Shown: positions 22,047 through 34,074 of the stretch, in pieces | How positions within the stretch are numbered: position 1 is the first letter of the stretch | Layout of the letters: each line of letters starts with the position of its first letter | Assembly: GCA_949130495.1 (NCBI GenBank) | Contig: OX422208.1 | Location: forward strand, 399,116,561-399,180,560 | Source of the DNA: Sambucus nigra | Lineage: Eukaryota; Streptophyta; Magnoliopsida; Dipsacales; Adoxaceae | Direction of reading: 5' to 3' | DNA length: 64,000 nucleotides | Made by a program: the position numbers and the translations under genes | Notes under the pieces: generated by a model | Databases searched by the model: none | What the model was told of the DNA's origin: nothing | What the model saw: only the letters and a program-made list of their open reading frames with translations

Positions 22047-22640
22047 TTAGCCTTTTACAAGCTCAGATTCATCTTGTGGATCTAAAGTTTCAACCTCGGA
22101 CTCATTGTTCAGCTCAGATATATCCACTTGATAAGTGGTTGTTTTCATCTTTGTCTCTAACATATCTTCTTCCTCGACAAAGGAATAGTAACATTCTCGA
22201 GCTACTTTCTGATCTCCTTTCACTACTCCACCTTTGAAGTTGGTCGGTAACTTCAGCATTGGTGAACAGTAGAGGGTACAACTTCGAATTTTTTCAGACT
22301 ATCTCTTCTCATGATCATATTATAGGCTAAATCAACATTATTTCCATTATAAAGAATCTCACTTTCTCTGTCCTACTCGTCGGCCATGTCCCGATCAACA
22401 CGTCTAGTTTGATTATTCCCAGTGGAAATACTTTCTTGCCAGAAAATCCAATGAGTGTCCTGTGGTAAGGGTCCAATTGGTTGAGATTTAATCCCAAACT
22501 ATCAAAATAGGGATAAAACATGATGTCTGCCCAATTTTCATTGTCCACTAATGTTCTCGCCACCAGTACTTCTTTCATCCTAACTCTGATCACTAAAGGA
22601 TCATCATAAGGATATAACACTCCAGATAGATCGCTTTTAG
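22047..22640 (-). pseudogene. Element C aspartic protease
   Basis: The open minus-strand frame 22327-22620 reads MLYPYDDPLVIRVRMKEVLV, then RTLVDNENWADIMFYPYFDS. The active site, expected as VDNGSSADIMF as in element A, has become VDNENWADIMF, so the catalytic triad is broken. GFSGKKVFPLGIIKLDVLIG follows, a usual flap-to-C-terminus pattern. A linker at 22047-22259 leads to the RT. Confidence 0.82.
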
Positions 22641-24450
22641 AAAATCCAATTACTAGCTTATCCTTGTTAACCTATCTTGATCGATGTTCCTCGACGAGGT
22701 TGATTCGCTGAATATAGGAACAAGCTTAGGCCTTATTGAGGTAAACTTTCCTTTTTCCTGTATGGTCTCCTCCTCTTGCATCTCCACCTGTAATCATGTG
22801 GGAATAAAAAATCCAAAATTGAGTGTGAATACCTCACGTTCCGGTTGTCTAGGCTTCTTGGGGAGATCATGATGTTCTTCTGGATCTTCGTTATGGTTCC
22901 TCTTTTTATCTTCTCTAGGCTTAACTAGTGATTTTGATCTCTGTCAACCTCTACCTCCAGTTCTTCCACCGATCTGACGATCAACAAATATGTCCAACTT
23001 TCCTCTTCAAATGAGCCCTTCTATCTCATTTTGGAGGTAAATTCACCGGTTGGTAGTATGACCATGATCTTTGTGAAACTAATAACACTTGGACTCATCC
23101 CTCTTATTAATAGGTGAAGCCGATCTAGGATTTCTTTTACTTTTGAACTCCTACGTTCATTGTGGTTCTTGTTCTCCTTCTTATCTGACTTCCCTTCTGT
23201 TTTTGCTTTTTTCTTTGTGCCTGAATTCTTTTTTGTAGCCATAGCTTCCTTGGCGTTCATAATCTTTATTGTCTTAGCCATCAATTTTGTCATCGTCTTC
23301 AGGGGATATTTTGCCAGAGTATAATATAATTTATCGGGGAATAAACCACTCACGAGGGTAGTGATTGCGGTGTTCTCTTCATAATCAATGACTTTCAGTT
23401 TCTCGTTGTTGAAACGAGTGATGAAATCCCTGGTATTTTCTCCTTCCTTCTGTCTTACACTGAGTAAATGAGCTACTCGATTCACTGGTTTTGCTCCAAA
23501 GAAAAAATTACCAATGAAAAGCTCAGCGAGTTGTTAAAAGAAAGAAATATGCCACTGAGGAAGGATATTGTACTAGATTTGAGCAGATCCGGTGATTGTT
23601 CCTGAAAATTCCCTACATCTCATCTCATCTCATCAGGAATAATATAGATTTAAGCCGCTTCTTAGTATTGTTCTATATGAAGAACTGGATCAGTCTTCCC
23701 ATCATAATTTGGAATGACCGTTGGATTTTTAAACTTGGTCGATGTAGGGAAATGTATGATGGTTTGAATAAAGTGAGATCCCTTTATAAAAATTCTTTGG
23801 TTGGGATTCTTGGCCCTAACCATTTTTCCTAATCAATCTTCCAAACGTTGAATGGAACCTTTTCAAGCATCACTGCCATCTCCAGATCTATGGGTGGTAG
23901 CGTTTTTATGTTAACTAACAGATCGTGTTGAACTTTTTTCTTGCAAACCTTCCCTCTGACTGGATCTATCAGTTCATCATGTGCTTAATCTAGATTGAGT
24001 TGAACCTTCCCTTAAATTACTTGGTCGTAGAGTATTTCTTGACGCAAACCGTAGGGCATTTCCCTGGGGTCCCAAACGATCAAAAGGAGAGGCCCTAATT
24101 AGCCTTTCTAAGTCACTCAATCTTTCTGGGATGAGGGACTATCCATTAGTGGAATTAGTGATCCCGATTGAAGAAATTTCTCCAGGAAGGTATGAAGGAT
24201 CCCTAGATGTTCTGGAACGACTATGACCAACACTCCTTATTGGCGACAGTGGCATATTCCTTTGATTAAATTATGCAGGAACTCCAGTTTGCAGAGTTTG
24301 GTTCAAGTGTCGTACAGTATCCTTCATAGCCTCTTGACCCTTGGCTAAGCTAGCCAAAATTCCTATAAAATCATTGTTGTTTGGGGGACAGAGGGAATAG
24401 GAAGAATTCCCTCATTCTGGGGCTTGATTCAGGAATTTCAGCCATGGATG
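22641..24450 (-). pseudogene. Element C gag
   Basis: The minus strand at 23021-23485 is open and reads VAHLLSVRQKEGENTRDFIT, then RFNNEKLKVIDYEENTAITT and LVSGLFPDKLYYTLAKYPLK. This is the retrotransposon-gag core, and it matches gag of element A. A basic tail (KKNSGTKKKAKTEGKSDKKE) follows. N-terminal gag sequence extends to about 24450, with stops. No CCHC knuckle was seen. Confidence 0.82.
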
Positions 24451-24478
24451 ATGAATAAGTGACAATAGTTAGTAATAC

Positions 24479-24500
24479 ATTCCCACAGACGGGGGCAATC
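24479..24500 (-). other. Element C primer binding site
   Basis: Next to the 5' LTR the minus strand reads TTGCCCCCGTCTGTGGGAA. This is one or two changes from the TTGGCGCCGTCTGTGGGAA-type site of Tat-like elements and is better preserved than in element A. Confidence 0.65.
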
Positions 24501-24989
24501 TGTTGATGTAAAAAACTAGACTAGGCTTAATTAAACGATCACAGATAAAATAAGTAAAATAAACAAGACACAAGAAATTTTAAAGTGGTTTGGCTCAATG
24601 GAATAGCCTATGTCCACTGTTTTGTACTGACTGCCTTGAGTTTTTTTTTCGGTCTCCTGCAATGAGGGTGATACAAAGTATTTATAACCCAAGAGGGGTG
24701 GTGATAGTTGTCGTATTAATGGATGGAATACCTTTATTTGTTAGGCATTTACATCAACACATAATGAGAATTAATTGTATAAAGGTTGTCGCTTCATTGG
24801 CAATACAGGTTGTAGGACTGTTGTCACTTTATTATAAATACAGGCCGTTGGTTGGACTTCCCTATTGATCGGGCTACTCTGTTGGCCGGGCTTCATTGTT
24901 GGTTGGGCTGACTTGGACTTAGGCCACATTGGATGACACATGCTGACTTGTGATTGGTCCATGTGGGGTGGTAAATTTTGGTATCAATA
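24501..24989 (-). repeat. Element C 5' LTR (489 bp, uninterrupted)
   Basis: On the plus strand it runs TGTTGATGTAAAAAACTAG to TTTTGGTATCAATA, with TGTTGAT/ATCAACA-type ends and one change in the last triplet. It serves as the reference showing that 4525-4813, 7828-7928 and 14174-14289 are one interrupted LTR. Confidence 0.9.
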
Positions 24990-27355
24990 ATGAGCATAAA
25001 CATCTTTCACTTGGTCGAAGGCATCTGAACTGAATAACCTACCAACTCTTCTTCAGTCAAAAGTACATGGCCTATTTTATGAAGACTGTTGCATCATCTT
25101 AATATGTCAGATTTAGCATAAACTATCATATTTTTCCTAGCATTAAACTAGAAATTTACAAGTAAGTATATAAGCCCGACGAAGGAAGACAAGTAATAGT
25201 GATCAGACAAGCAAATAACATCAACGAAGCATTAGATATTTGAACAAAAATATTTCATTTCATTGATACATCAGACATTATAGGGGTGAGTCCCTTAAAA
25301 TGGAGGAAAAAGGAAAAGGAAAATACATAAAAGGAAAAGCAAAAAATTAGCTAAAACGAGCTAAACCTTATCCTTGTCGTTGTCCTTATCCTTGTCAGTA
25401 GGAGGTAGGTCGGTAGTATCCACAGGCACCAAGGAACATTATCCAGAACCCTCATCGTCATCAAAGTCTTCATTGAAGTTAGAAGGAGTGCCTAGGTCAT
25501 GTCTTTGAAATAACTCAAAGTCTCTTATGTGCCAATATCCTTCAGGGCATCCGACCAACCATCTGTGTGGGAGATCTTCTTGGTGTACTCTATTTGGATG
25601 GCTACAGTAGCAAAGGCTTTATCCCATCTTTTATTAGTATCCTCCTCCTTATCCTTCTTGATCTTGGCCTTCAGAGCAGTTGTCTCAGTAGTCAGGCTGG
25701 AAGTCTTGTCTTCAGTAACCTTTTCCCTACTCTCAGCTTCTGTAAGTTTCTACTCAGCTAAGGTCAATTTATCATCAATAAACATTTTTTTGTCCTCTTC
25801 TACCTTTTCCCTTTCCTCAACTTCCTTAACCTTAGCTTTCCAGGTCTTTCTCTCTCTCTCTCTCTCCTAGCTTCCCCAAATGCCTGCAAAGATTTTTACA
25901 AGCCCTCAAAATCTTCCTCTACATTAGCCGATGAAGCCTTTTGATGGTCATCCTTATCTAGAATTTGATTTTAATCCACCAAGAACTACAAAAGAATAAA
26001 TATGTCCCATTAATACAGAAGGAGTGAAACAAACAGTATTGAAGATCAATAAAAAATTTGGAAACTTACCAGGGCCAAGTTTTGACTAGCCCTCTAAACT
26101 AATCATTATGTGGACATAGGGGCTATTGCTGACCTATTTTCTGGAAGAGTTCCAACCTTTATCAAACCCATTGCCAATCCAGGGTTAATCACCATGGAGG
26201 CATCTTTAATTCTTCCTTGCTCGATAGAGGATTTTTTAGCCAACTCTTGGTGCTCAGTCAAACCTTTCTTTAATCTCTTGAAAAGAGGTTCAGCTATTCA
26301 GGCTTTTTTAGTGTTGAGGATTTTAGGCCTCTTCTTTGTAACTTGAGGCCTCTTATCAGTAGTAGTACTCTTTTTATAAAGGGGAGGAGACCCAGATCCA
26401 ACCAAAAAATTTGGGATCTTTATTTTCACCATTTTGTAGTAGGTGAAGTGGGGATAGTGCTAAGGTCAAGGGACACAAAAGAAGAATAAGATCCTTATTG
26501 GGGAAGTTCTCTTTCTACTCTAATTGACTCAGCAGTAGAGGAAGTAGACATTAGTTCCTCATCCTAGTAAATGGGTGACTGAGGCAAAACAATTATAGGT
26601 CGAGCAATAAAGAAATTGATACCACTCTTATACTCCAAAAGGATAGAAGCTTCTCAGGGATTCTCCTCTCTTGCTCTTTGATAAATAGGCCACAAATAGT
26701 TGAGGTCATCACTATCAATATCACTTTCCTTCAGGAACTTGTTCTTGCTTTTCTCTACACATAAACATAGCAAATCATGTAGTCGACAAATCATTAAATA
26801 GTTAATAAACAAAGTAAGAAATTGCAAAGTCAAAGTATGATCTATACAACGCCCTTCCTAGTGGCACCCGAGTCTAGTGTACGTTACCCCCTCAGGAAGG
26901 GGGCATATTTAAATTCTTCACTACAACACCATAATCCTAATAATCTTTATTGCAATCTGGCAAGTTAACCATAAGTGCCTTATTATCTTGCCTAGTCTTC
27001 ATGTAATAAGTATTATCACTAGTGGTTCCCTAATTATAGCAAAACATCAACTCGGGAATCTCAATACAAGTCACACGGATTTCATTTATAACATCCACTC
27101 CATTTACAACAACCTTCTACCTATTGGGGGCTATTCTTGGAAGAATGACATTAAAATACTAACAAAATTAAAGAAAAAGATTATTCGGGAAAAAAGTGAT
27201 ACCACACTCAACAATGAACAAAGTGGGAATCCAATGACCCTCAGCCAATGAATACATATCAAGAGGCCACAAGAAATCTCTAAACCTACCCAATCAGGAA
27301 TTTTTCTTTTTTCCCTAAACTCTTCTAAAGAACATTTATCTACGGTGTACACCAT
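24990..27355 (-). pseudogene. Element B antisense gene (PF04195-like), N-terminal and middle exons
   Basis: It starts MVYTVDKCSLEEFREKRKIP at 27355, then after a frameshift reads DMYSLAEGHWIPTLFIVECG, ITFFPNNLFL, VVVNGVDVINEIRVTCIEIP, YYMKTRQDNKALMVNLPD and KDY. This aligns residue by residue with the copy in element C. The middle contains KRWDKAFATVAIQIEYTKKI and SHTDGWSDALKDIG (25555-25640), equal to GWDKGWNKAI..IEYVKKK..DGW in C. Intron 1 is at 26069-25986 (CCTG/GTAAGT to TTGTAG, then FLVD). It continues at 4524-4352 across the insertion of C. Multiple stops. The plus-strand ORFs at 25529-25870 and 26110-26346 are shadows. Confidence 0.78.
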
Positions 27356-27844
27356 GATTGAAAGACAAAAAAATCAAAGAAGAGAAAGGTAGAGCTTACA
27401 TGGATTGAAAAACGACGGCAAATAGCAATCGGCAAAGGCAGAGAAGAAAAGCTTGAGAAGAAAGGCAACGAAGGCGAAGAAGAAAAGCTTGAGAAGAAAG
27501 GGAAAATCTAAGTTTGAAAAGTTTGAGGTAAAGAAAAATGGAGGGAAATAGCCTTCCCTTAATAGGTTACCTCGAAAAGAGAAAAAAATGATTAATTGAA
27601 TGAACGATTGAACTGCCAGTAGTCTCGCGGTTCCCAACACATAAAAAGACCAGCATACCCTTTGGCGATTCTCTAAAGTTAGAATTATTTACAAAAATTC
27701 CGTTAGCAGATATATTGATGAAAAATTTTACAAGTCTAGGAAATTGACTGTCAACCAACTCCCAAACATCATTCCTAGAAACATTTTAAAGAAATACTTC
27801 ATACTTTCAATCAATCATCAAACATGGAGCATGGGAGATTTTGT
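27356..27844 (-). promoter_or_regulatory. Upstream region of the antisense gene in element B
   Basis: It lies between the 3' LTR and the gene start. On the minus strand, GTTCATTCAATTAATCATT and CCTATTAAGGGAAGG occupy the places of GTTCGCTTTAATCATTAATT and CTTATAAAAAGGGTGG in C, so the TATA is degraded to TATTAAG. A ~36-bp imperfect tandem duplication with GAAGAAAAGCTTGAGAAGAA lies at 27430-27502. Confidence 0.45.
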
Positions 27845-28336
27845 TGTATGTAAAAATAACTCTCCTACATAGAACAATGATAATTAGACACATGTACTCC
27901 TATGTGGCTACCCTAGCTGACTTGGTCGGCTCTAAAAGCACGTAGTCGGCCAACAGGACAACCAACCTCAAGAATACGAACCACTAGGAATAGCAAAGGT
28001 TACTTGGGTGGAATAGAAACAAGCACTAAATATCAACAGTCTTATTTCAAGTATACAGATGTAAATGGCTAAATATATAAAGGCATTTTATCTCTTAGGT
28101 TCCTAACCAATATAAATATATGATCTCCCTTAGCTTAAAGGGACCATTCAATCAAGCGCAAGCATACCCCAAACTGAGCTATTCTAATCACCTAAAAATA
28201 TACCAACAGTGGACGTAGGCTCTTCTTGTAGATGAACCACTTTAAAAACTTTGTTTTTTGTGTGTTTGCGTTGCTTGTTTATCTTTATTTATCTATGATT
28301 ATAAATTTGGACCCCCTCCAGTTTTAGACACCAACA
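27845..28336 (+). repeat. Element B 3' LTR (492 bp)
   Basis: It runs TGTATGTAAAAATAACTCTC to TTTAGACACCAACA in plus orientation. It is the inverted counterpart of the A LTR at 3871-4351 and shares GTGGACGTAGGCT and AACCACTTTAAAA with the other family LTRs. A weak purine-rich PPT (GGAGCATGGGAGATTTTG) precedes it. The other LTR of B is outside the window. Confidence 0.75.
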
Positions 28337-29727
28337 AGAAGATATTTACCAAAGCTTCAAATATTTTGAAACCAAAGGTCATGCATTTTTATATAAATTT
28401 AACTAAGACCTTATTTTTCACAAAAAGAAAAATTTATAGATATACAGTGCCAAAAACATCCTCAAAGTACCAGATTCTCTTCAGAAAACTTCAGCACTAC
28501 GATATGTTGAGAAAATAAGCATAAGATATTCATCATAACTCCAAACATTAGGAAATCAATGCCCACATATTCTTAACTTAATTTAACTAGGACTTTCTTT
28601 TGGCTAGAAGTCCATATTCCTAGGTATACAACATCACAAACGTCTTGAAAGTGACTCATTTCCTCTAGAAAAATTATGCACAATCTAAACCTCCATTAAC
28701 GACCTCTTAAGCTCCCAAATCATAACAAAACCCAACAATAGTCATATGTAAGTGTGACGATATTAATCCTAACTTGTAACTAAGGTCTTTAACTTAGTCT
28801 TACACATACTTTAGGTATAAACCCTAATAATCATCTTAAGTGCCCTAAGAGATAAGTTGATCCCAATTCAACCCAATTATCTATTAAACCATGAAATTAT
28901 CAAAGGGCTTTCTATCCTAAAACATGAAATATCATATCCATCCAATCAATTAAGTAAACTCTAAAATGAATCACGATGAATCATCCAAATTCCATAATAT
29001 ATTAAAAACATTATTTTAATCTAATTATACAATTAACACGATTGTAATACTTGTTATATTAATTGTCTAATTCAAATTATCTTAGTATTGAATTAAGAAT
29101 TCAATTAATGATAACATCATAATAAAACATCAACTATAATCTTATACTAAAAAATCTTGCCTCGATTCGAGGAGGTTGCACTCCTGTGCCAAGATCCTAA
29201 TTCTTCATCTTCTTCTCTTTGTCTTTTCTCATTGAGTTTTGGGTTCCCTTCCAAAATTAGTCATATCTCCCTGACTTTAGAGTTCTCCTTTCCTATTAGT
29301 GTTCTATTATTACCTATAAAGTTTTCCTCTAATATGAAATATATAGTTTAGCCTAAGACTAACCACCATTTTATAATTTTCATAATGAAATTAATCCTAG
29401 GGCCCATATGAACCCTCACCAACTAAACCTAAAATTAATCCAACATAGACTAAAGTCTATCCCAAACCATATATTAACCTATGGGGATTAAAAATCAACA
29501 TTTTAAAGTGTAAACGGACCTTCTACCCATCCTGAAATTCCTCTATAAATAATCAAATTAATTATTCACTTTTGTTAAATAATTATTATTGTCTCAACAT
29601 ATTTTCAACATAAAATTAATTCTAAATAATAAACATAAAGTAGTGATATCACTACTCACTATAGATAAATATAAATCAATATAAAAAATTTATAAAGAAT
29701 TTAATTCACTTAAAATTACGGGGTATT
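28337..29727 (-). repeat. Possible decayed gypsy LTR (minus orientation)
   Basis: At 29707-29727 the plus strand reads AAAATTACGGGGTATTGCA. On the minus strand this is TGCAATACCCCGTAATTTTAAG, close to the TGTAACACCCCGTAATTTTGAG start of the F LTRs. Within 28395-28690 a ~185-bp block occurs twice in degraded form (ATTTAACTAAGACCTT.. and ATTTAACTAGGACTTT.., each followed by AGATATACA or AGGTATACA). The other end was not found, so this is tentative. The ORFs here look spurious. Confidence 0.3.
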
Positions 29728-30539
29728 GCAACCCTACAAATACATTTAGAAAAGATATGAGAGAACTGATTAGATAAGATCTTAGAGAAGTGAACAAAAT
29801 AGGAAAATATTCACAATAGAGTTACTTAGATGGAGACATCATGTAGACGACGATGATGATGAGAGAATCTCTCGATGGCAACAAGATGGACTCAACGACG
29901 AGAGATAACTCTATATAATCACTACCATGTATGTGAAAGGGAAAGAATGAAAATTATTCTATGTGAAAATGAAGTGAAAATTGAGTTCACACGTAAGAGA
30001 AAATACCGATGGCAAGAATAAATAACTTTTGTCAAATTGTATAACATGTCAATTGAGATTCCCGTGTTGCACGTGTCATATTCTTAGAATTATAAGTGTT
30101 TATGAAATTTAAAAAAAAATCAAGTGTCTACAACCGATACAAATTAGTTAGGGTTCATTGGGTTTGTGTTTTAAAATTTGTAACTTAAAAGCACTTTTGT
30201 GGAAAAGTTTTGTAAAACTGTTTTTATGTTTTTTAACACCCAGGTTTTCTTTTGGCATTTGTTTGTTATAAAGCAGTTTTCAATAATAGAACTTAAAAAA
30301 TGCATTTGGTAAACATAATTTTTAAAATAGGAAAAAATAATTTTGTACAATCTTAACATCCTTTCAAAAATTACATTGTGCTTTGAATAAATACAAAATT
30401 CAACAATGTGAAGTCTCTAACAAAATAGCATTATCATTTAATCAAACCAAACATCAATTATGCAATGATCATAAATTACATTTAGTACCCAGAAAGTTAC
30501 ACCGTTCTTAAATTAAATTATATATTCTTTTCCAAAATT
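29728..30539. other. Unassigned AT-rich sequence
   Basis: I see no recognisable gene or element end. The GATGATGATG and CGACGA stretches near 29855-29905 are low complexity. The minus-strand ORF at 30171-30359 shows no motif. Confidence 0.5.
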
Positions 30540-31262
30540 AAATATAGAAATGTAAGCATCATGTCAAAATTACAAGTCGTCATGACATTTTGAGTTATGT
30601 TGCCCTTCCTTCCTCGATAAGCATTGCGTCGATTACTAGGTGCCCAATCATCCACCAAAGTTCCATCAGTAGAACCAACAACTTTCTACAAAAAATAATT
30701 GGATCAAAATAAATTTTCATAATATATAGGATCAACTAAAATAAGTACAATATAAAAGATAGCTCAAAATTTGGATTGAAATTCGGGTTATCTATTATTC
30801 TAGGATGTGTAACATCTATATCTGAGGTTTCATGAGAACATCATCATCTTTTGTCATTGCTCTCAACATTTCGTTAAAATGTTGATTGATAGTTTTGGAT
30901 GAGTCTTGAAATTGATCAGCAGATACTCAGTGTTTATGACTATGACCGACAATGTACAAAAATATTTCTATGAACTCTTTTATCAACGTATGTCTATATG
31001 ATGATTCCTCAAGGTAGTTCTATTACCAATGGCACACATAATGCACGTAAGCAATCCTTGTTCACACCGAACATGTTATAACATTTTTCTACAGGACCAT
31101 CAAGAATCTATTATATATATTCTATACCTATGAGGGAAGACGTGTGATAAGGTTTTTTTTGTGACTTTAGTAAATAGAGAAATATTATAAACTCATCGTC
31201 ATCATCAATAGTAGAGTCTTCATTATATGATCCACCCGCATTATTAGGCATCATCGTCATCT
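30540..31262 (-). pseudogene. PIF/Harbinger-type transposase-derived (HARBI1/ALP1-like) pseudogene
   Basis: The minus strand, in order, reads SQKKPYHTSSLIGIEYI, ILDGPVEKCYNMFGVNKDCL and RALCVP (31020-31180), then KEFIEIFLYIVGHSHKH, SADQFQDSSKTINQHFNEML and RAMTKDDDVL (30840-30990). After a gap at about 30720-30830, perhaps an intron, it reads KVVGSTDGTLVDDWAP, NRRNAYRGRKGNITQNVMTT and CNFDM (30560-30690). This is the usual HARBI1-like order: helix-turn-helix (FRxSGETISRHF type), then GAIDGTH, then RKGYxxQNVLAxCDFDM. The DDE-type enzyme would cut and paste Harbinger elements. The frame has stops (after EYI and after SHKH) and the C-terminal half with the later acidic residues is missing. No TIRs were located. 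Confidence 0.72.
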
Positions 31263-31912
31263 GCATTTTATCAGGAGTTAAAATACTAAATACAGTTGTG
31301 ATTTGAATTTTATCAGGAGTTAGAATCCCTAAACATTAATCAAGTAGTAAAAATACCTCAACATTAATCAAGTAGTAAAATATATCAGGTGTTTCTTTTA
31401 TATGTGTGTTAGTGCAAAATCATTATCATTTTTATTCATGTTATTTGATTTGTGTGATCATATAATCTAACATACTGAGTTTTTTCACTTCCATTAATGA
31501 TACACGAACTTTCAATTATAAACTTTGAGATCTTCCTTTAAATAAAAGGAAAGAAAAGTAATATGTAGAATAGTAAAAAAAACAATTATATTTCAAGAAA
31601 AAACATGCCTTCTATCTCAAAGTTCTAACATGCTTTCTTTTCTTTGAGTACATTCTTTTATTTCAAAGTTCTAACATGCCTCAAGTCTCCAAATAATTTC
31701 TCAAGGAGTTCAACTCATGATTATAATCCTAGGTTAAAACCCTTATAACATAAGGAAAAAAACTAATAACTTCACTTGAACTAAATGACCCTTAGGACAA
31801 GACTAGACTCTTATTTCCTTTTTTTTATCATGCAAAGCCTTAAAATTATCCCACGGGTTTCTTCTCCAGAGCTTTCTTGTTTTGTCTTCTTCCTAGATTA
31901 TTTCTATAAGAG
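31263..31912. other. Unassigned sequence
   Basis: No coding or element signature. A short direct repeat (AACATTAATCAAGTAGTAAAA) occurs twice near 31332-31380, and the phrases TTCTAACATGC and AAAGTTCTAACATGCC recur near 31620-31680. Confidence 0.5.
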
Positions 31913-32056
<144 letters not shown>

Positions 32057-32376
32057 AGTGACCTTTTCTCTAGGACTATCTAATTTTATTACAAAAAAAA
32101 CTCTTAGTCATAATATTGGTTGTTCCGGAAAGCTTCATATTTAAGATTTCAAGATTGGGTTATTCATCTTCATCCAAGTCCTACCACATTCCATGACAGA
32201 TGAGAATGCCAATTTATGATAAAGGTAAATGACTTAGTTCACTTAGAATACCCATGGTTAACACAACTAAAATTAGATTTAATTAAATTAAAAATTGTGT
32301 TAATTTATGTGTGTTGGTATGTTTATTGGTAGTGGTTATATAAGTATGCAAGTATGATCTTTATATATATATATAT

Positions 32377-32769
32377 AAAGAGAGAGAGAGAGAGGATCAT
32401 GTGCACATCAAAGTTTGCACACTAGTTTTTTAAAATAGAAAAACAAACAAATGAGCGGATTTTTTTTGTCAAATTCAAACATTTCAAGGGACCCATATGA
32501 AAAAAATAAACTAAAAAAGAACGTTTTTTTTTTCTATTTTAAAAAAATGGTCAAACTTTTGTTGCTTTTAAAGCAATTTAAAAGCAATTAAAGTTTGACC
32601 TTTTCTAAAAATAGCAAAAAATGTTTTTTATGTGATTTTTTTTATACGGGTCCATTAAAATGTTTAAATATCACATAAAAATAATCAACTCAAAAATAAT
32701 TTTTTTAGTATTTAAAAAAAATAGGTGTGCGCCAACATGTGTGCAAACTTGATGTGCAGAAGAGCCTGC
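32377..32769. mobile_element. Foldback/MITE-like element inside a (TA)n tract
   Basis: Left arm GTGCACATCAAAGTTTGCAC (32401-32420); right arm GTGTGCAAACTTGATGTGCA (32739-32758). Inner segments also pair: GGGACCCATATGAAAAAAAT with ATTTTTTTTATACGGGTCC-like sequence, and GGTCAAACTTTTGTTGC with GCAATTAAAGTTTGACC near 32550-32605. Nearly the whole ~390 bp is one imperfect palindrome. It sits between TATATATATATATA (32361-32376) and TATATATATATATA (32769-32782), as do Micron-type elements of rice. It has no coding capacity. Confidence 0.65.
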
Positions 32770-32782
32770 ATATATATATATA

Positions 32783-33200
32783 TCGTAGTTTTAAAATCAT
32801 TGTGTAAGTGTATCATATATTTGTCTGAGAAGGTTCAAACTAACATAGGCTTTTCAATATCGTTACAAAGTTTGGGACTTTCATCGACCTATCGTTGCAG
32901 GGATGTGGCATTTCACTTTAGCGAAGGCCGAGTTCTCTAGTAGTAGGTTGGGACAAATTTTTTGCACGAGATGTGATTTTCTTCATGGCTTACCCTCACT
33001 GTAAGTCACCTCAGTGAAGAAAAGCTTCGCTTGAGTTTTCCTAAAAAGACTCCTCATCCTTCCTCATATAGGAAGCTTTGGCAGGGATGTTGGGCTCAGT
33101 AGCATAGTCAAGAATAGTTGTCCCCTTTTTTAGAAGATTAGACACGTGCACCTTAGGTTGGTCGGTTACATCAGATAGAGGGATAAACTTAGTCATTTTT
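32783..33200 (-). other. Unassigned sequence with a short minus-strand ORF
   Basis: A minus-strand ORF at 33041-33196 reads MTKFIPLSDVTDQPKVHVSN and continues LLKKGTTILDYATEPNIPAK. It has good codon-like character but no family I recognise. It abuts the truncated 3' LTR of P, so it could be a continuation of the G pseudogene interrupted by P (same strand). The plus-strand ORF at 32725-32940 is unsupported. Confidence 0.35.
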
Positions 33201-33472
33201 GGGTCAACTAAGAATCTTAGTTGTCCTTTAGTTGATATACCACTACTTTTTGTAGTATTCTTCCAATGTGGGACAATATGATATTTTGAGTACTCCCATA
33301 TCTTTCACACTCATTTGCTCATATTCCTACCTTCTAAAATAAAACCCAAACTATGTTTAAAATAAAACACCAATAATATAATAAAATATTAACAACCAAA
33401 GACTAAAATAAAAATCAATTAATATAATAAAAATATTATATTATATTGAAATTTGTCCAACATTCCCCCGCC
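33201..33472 (-). repeat. Element P 3' LTR fragment and polypurine tract
   Basis: 33201-33462 matches 41671-41932 almost completely, from TCAACTAAGAATCTTAGTTG to AAATTTGTCCAACA on the plus strand. In element sense it starts TGTTGGACAAATTT, directly preceded by the PPT GGCGGGGGAA (33472-33463), which fixes it as the 3' LTR start. The rest of the LTR is missing to the left. Confidence 0.85.
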
Positions 33473-34074
33473 AATTTCAATATACATAAGAGAGCAAAAC
33501 AAAGAGACAATAAATAACTTTTGGCACTATCGCTAAAATCTAGTACATAAATGAGAAGTGTCTTTCGGACATGAACTTCCATATAGTTAAAATAATTCAA
33601 AGCTTCATCAAGGTGTTGTGGTGAACATATCTTGAACCAATGACCTTTTGAGACTAGCCGGAACTATTGCACATACCGATTTCTGAGTTTATAAGTGTTC
33701 TTCTAGCATGTACTTTTATGGCCTTATGTTAATCCTAATTTCATGAGCGCTTTAGGATCGGTATTGATTCCATAAAAAGCGGCCACACTTTCGACACTCG
33801 TATGGGTAAATCAACTTTAGTGATTCTGCGAGTCACACTTATATGATTTATTAAGAAGTAACCTTCATCCTCTAACATGCATAAAACCAACACTAGGCAC
33901 ATAGTAATGGAACTTTTTGTATAAAATTCCTAGTGGTCCATAACTATAATTTAACTTGTTTGTACCACATTGAACTCTATCTTTATTTTCAAGATATGAG
34001 TTGGGTTCCCATTAAATATAGTTGTGTTATTTAATAGACCTTAGTCCCATTCCTTTTGAGGTGATATATATCAT
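33473..34074 (-). other. Element P 3' untranslated region
   Basis: About 600 bp between the RNase H end and the PPT. I see no conserved coding sequence in it. Confidence 0.6.

Larger units (their letters stand above)
4525..24989 (-). mobile_element. Element C: Tat-type Ty3/gypsy retrotransposon carrying two nested insertions
   Basis: C is complete in outline. In element sense: 5' LTR 24989-24501, PBS, gag, protease, RT, RNase H, integrase, an antisense PF04195-like gene, and a 3' LTR that ends at 4525. The 3' LTR is split into 4525-4813, 7823-7928 and 14169-14289 by insertions N and E. Removing N (3009 bp) and E (6240 bp), plus one copy of each TSD, leaves about 11.2 kb. Flanks are ATGAA (4520-4524) and ATGAG (24990-24994), a TSD with one mismatch. 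All frames are broken. Confidence 0.88.
4352..28336 (+). mobile_element. Element B: oldest Tat-type element, 3' part, interrupted by C
   Basis: B is visible as two pieces: 4352-4524 and 24990-28336. When C (4525-24989) is removed, the minus-strand coding sequence of B's antisense gene joins: KDVYAHY at 25000 meets LHYLLDRVVVNNAAYYEMIE at 4524-4460, matching the uninterrupted copy in C. The 3' LTR is at 27845-28336 in plus orientation. Its antisense gene is therefore on the minus strand, the same relative layout as in C. Its gag-pol should lie left of A, outside the window. Confidence 0.8.

Noticed and set aside
25529..26346. Plus-strand ORFs at 25529-25870 and 26110-26346
   Set aside because: They are shadows of the minus-strand antisense gene of element B.
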